From IMG/VR virus record IMGVR_UViG_3300042517_000657, positions 1 to 22,515 of that record: a stretch of 22,515 bases of DNA, one strand, 5' to 3'. Under the pieces are notes generated by a model. The model saw nothing but the letters and a program-made list of their open reading frames with translations, ran no database searches and was not told the DNA's origin. Source of the stretch: a virus. Shown piece after piece: positions 21,508-22,515 of this stretch; within the stretch, counting starts at the first letter, position 1, and the number at the start of each line of letters is the position of its first letter. Position numbers and translations under genes: made by a program.

Positions 21508-22515
21508 TTACCTCGGGTTGGTGAAGGTGGTCAGCGAGTGCATGTAATCAAGTTGGCTATTGAGAGCACGGTTGCCATCTTCATACGCGCCAACCAGCCC
21601 GCCCATCATCGCAAAGATCGGTTCCTGATCCACGGAACTGCGGATGTTGCTCGCCACGGTGTTGAGATCGAAAGTGTGAACCAGCACGCTGTCGATGTAA
21701 TACTCGATCGTGGGATACGAACCGGGCGCTACGCCTTCAACCGTCACGATCTTCATGTTCCGCCAGACCGGAGCGAACGGATCTGCTGGAACTCCGCTGC
21801 TCTGCGTGTACTCAACGGCTGCCAGCGTGGAGGTGTTGATTAGCCGCGCAACGCACACCCAGTTCGCTCCTCCGCCCGGCTGGGCAGCACGGAAGAAGAA
21901 TCCAACGGCGGGTTCGGCTGGATCATCGGGGTAAGAAAGCGATGCCGCAGCGCATCCTGCCCATGCTTTCCACGTGATGCTGCTGTCGGGAATCGTCAGG
22001 TATGAAAACGGCTTCCAAATCACCACGAACTCATTGTTGTCGTATCGGATATCAACACCGGGCCTGCCGCTTGTTCCTACTACCTTCCAATCTTCAGGCG
22101 TAACTATCGGCGCGTTTCCGACCGTGACCCACTCCTGCGTTGTTCCCAAACCAAGACAGTTCACCTCGACCACGCCAAAATGATTGGCGAGAGGGAAGAA
22201 GTTTTGCTCTGCATAACCCAGAGTACTGCTTGCCTGCAAGAAGAAATCCGGGCCGCCACCCCACACTGTCAAAGATTCAGTAGCAGGCGTGCCATTGAGA
22301 ACGGGAATTGATCCCGTGAACTCGCAGGACCAAAGCGCCTTCGACTCAGGCGCAGGCCAACCGCCGCCCGTGATGGGGCTGACGCCGCCGCCCAGCGTCC
22401 ACGCGCCGATCTTCTTCGCCCACAGGATCTCTCCGTCTGCGGCAGCCTCCGCCGCCTGAAGGATGGCTTCGGTCGATCCCAGCGCGGCGGGCACGACCTT
22501 GCCGTCGGTCGTGGC
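21508..22515 (-). CDS. Beta-rich, lectin-like virion or fibre protein (5' end outside window)
   Basis: The frame stays open to the window edge, with sense codons upstream of the first possible GTG start at 22494, so the gene is treated as truncated; 335 residues are visible. It begins with an Ala-rich helical stretch (STEAILQAAEAAADGEILWA), followed by alternating hydrophobic and polar segments rich in Trp, Tyr and Gly. The pattern of NWVCVARL, then WRNMKIV, then a YYIDSVLVHTF strand pair resembles concanavalin-like/LamG beta-sandwich domains common in phage fibre and decoration proteins. That is a pattern impression, not a proven homology. GC content is lower than in the head genes (33 of 60 bases at 22021-22080), as often seen in exchangeable receptor-binding genes. 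Its stop lies 3 bases before the next start. Confidence 0.75.
   Translation of the reverse strand, partial: ATTDGKVVPAALGSTEAILQAAEAAADGEILWAKKIGAWTLGGGVSPITGGGWPAPESKALWSCEFTGSIPVLNGTPATESLTVWGGGPDFFLQASSTLGYAEQNFFPLANHFGVVEVNCLGLGTTQEWVTVGNAPIVTPEDWKVVGTSGRPGVDIRYDNNEFVVIWKPFSYLTIPDSSITWKAWAGCAAASLSYPDDPAEPAVGFFFRAAQPGGGANWVCVARLINTSTLAAVEYTQSSGVPADPFAPVWRNMKIVTVEGVAPGSYPTIEYYIDSVLVHTFDLNTVASNIRSSVDQEPIFAMMGGLVGAYEDGNRALNSQLDYMHSLTTFTNPR

Overview
The window is a dense block of late (structural and lysis) genes from a tailed double-stranded DNA bacteriophage or prophage. Every credible gene lies on the minus strand, so transcription runs from base 22515 down to base 1. The DNA is GC-rich, no gap exceeds about 70 bases, and most neighbours overlap by TAATG, ATGA or GTGA junctions. 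The host cannot be named from sequence alone; high GC and strong Shine-Dalgarno sites suggest a GC-rich bacterium. No integrase, transposase, terminase, tRNA or CRISPR array is visible.

Layout in transcription order. (1) 22515-20128: four virion-like genes ahead of the portal: an incomplete beta-rich, lectin-like protein, a small protein of a phage accessory type, and two unrecognised beta-rich proteins. (2) 20118-13582: head module with a Mu gp29-type portal, a Mu gp30/F-type head morphogenesis protein, a protease-scaffold fusion with a likely nested scaffold start, a small capsid decoration protein, the major capsid protein, an 18-codon mini-ORF containing a very stable UUCG hairpin, and a gp36-type head completion protein. 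(3) 13585-8587: tail module with a virion-morphogenesis protein, tail tube, two tail-assembly chaperone frames joined by a predicted -1 frameshift at GGGAAAC, a tail-terminator-like protein, a short tape-measure-like protein and a large tail protein. (4) 8590-3220: tail tip and fibres: a 630-residue tail-tip protein, a polyglycine-tipped adhesin, two small proteins, and a fibre with about 3.5 tandem repeats of 85-89 residues. (5) 3211-32: a membrane coiled-coil protein, a lipoprotein, a calcineurin-like phosphoesterase, a small HExxH protein, a 33-residue membrane peptide and a cysteine-rich protein.

Together these genes would build a Mu-type head joined to a tail with a tube but no sheath gene in the window. 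The tail was probably short and non-contractile, because the tape-measure candidate has only 342 residues. The most notable observations are the frameshift signal between the chaperone frames, the in-frame nested scaffold start, the ten-residue motif shared by the scaffold-protease junction and the capsid N-terminus, the mini-ORF with its embedded hairpin, and the cysteine-rich 353-residue protein.
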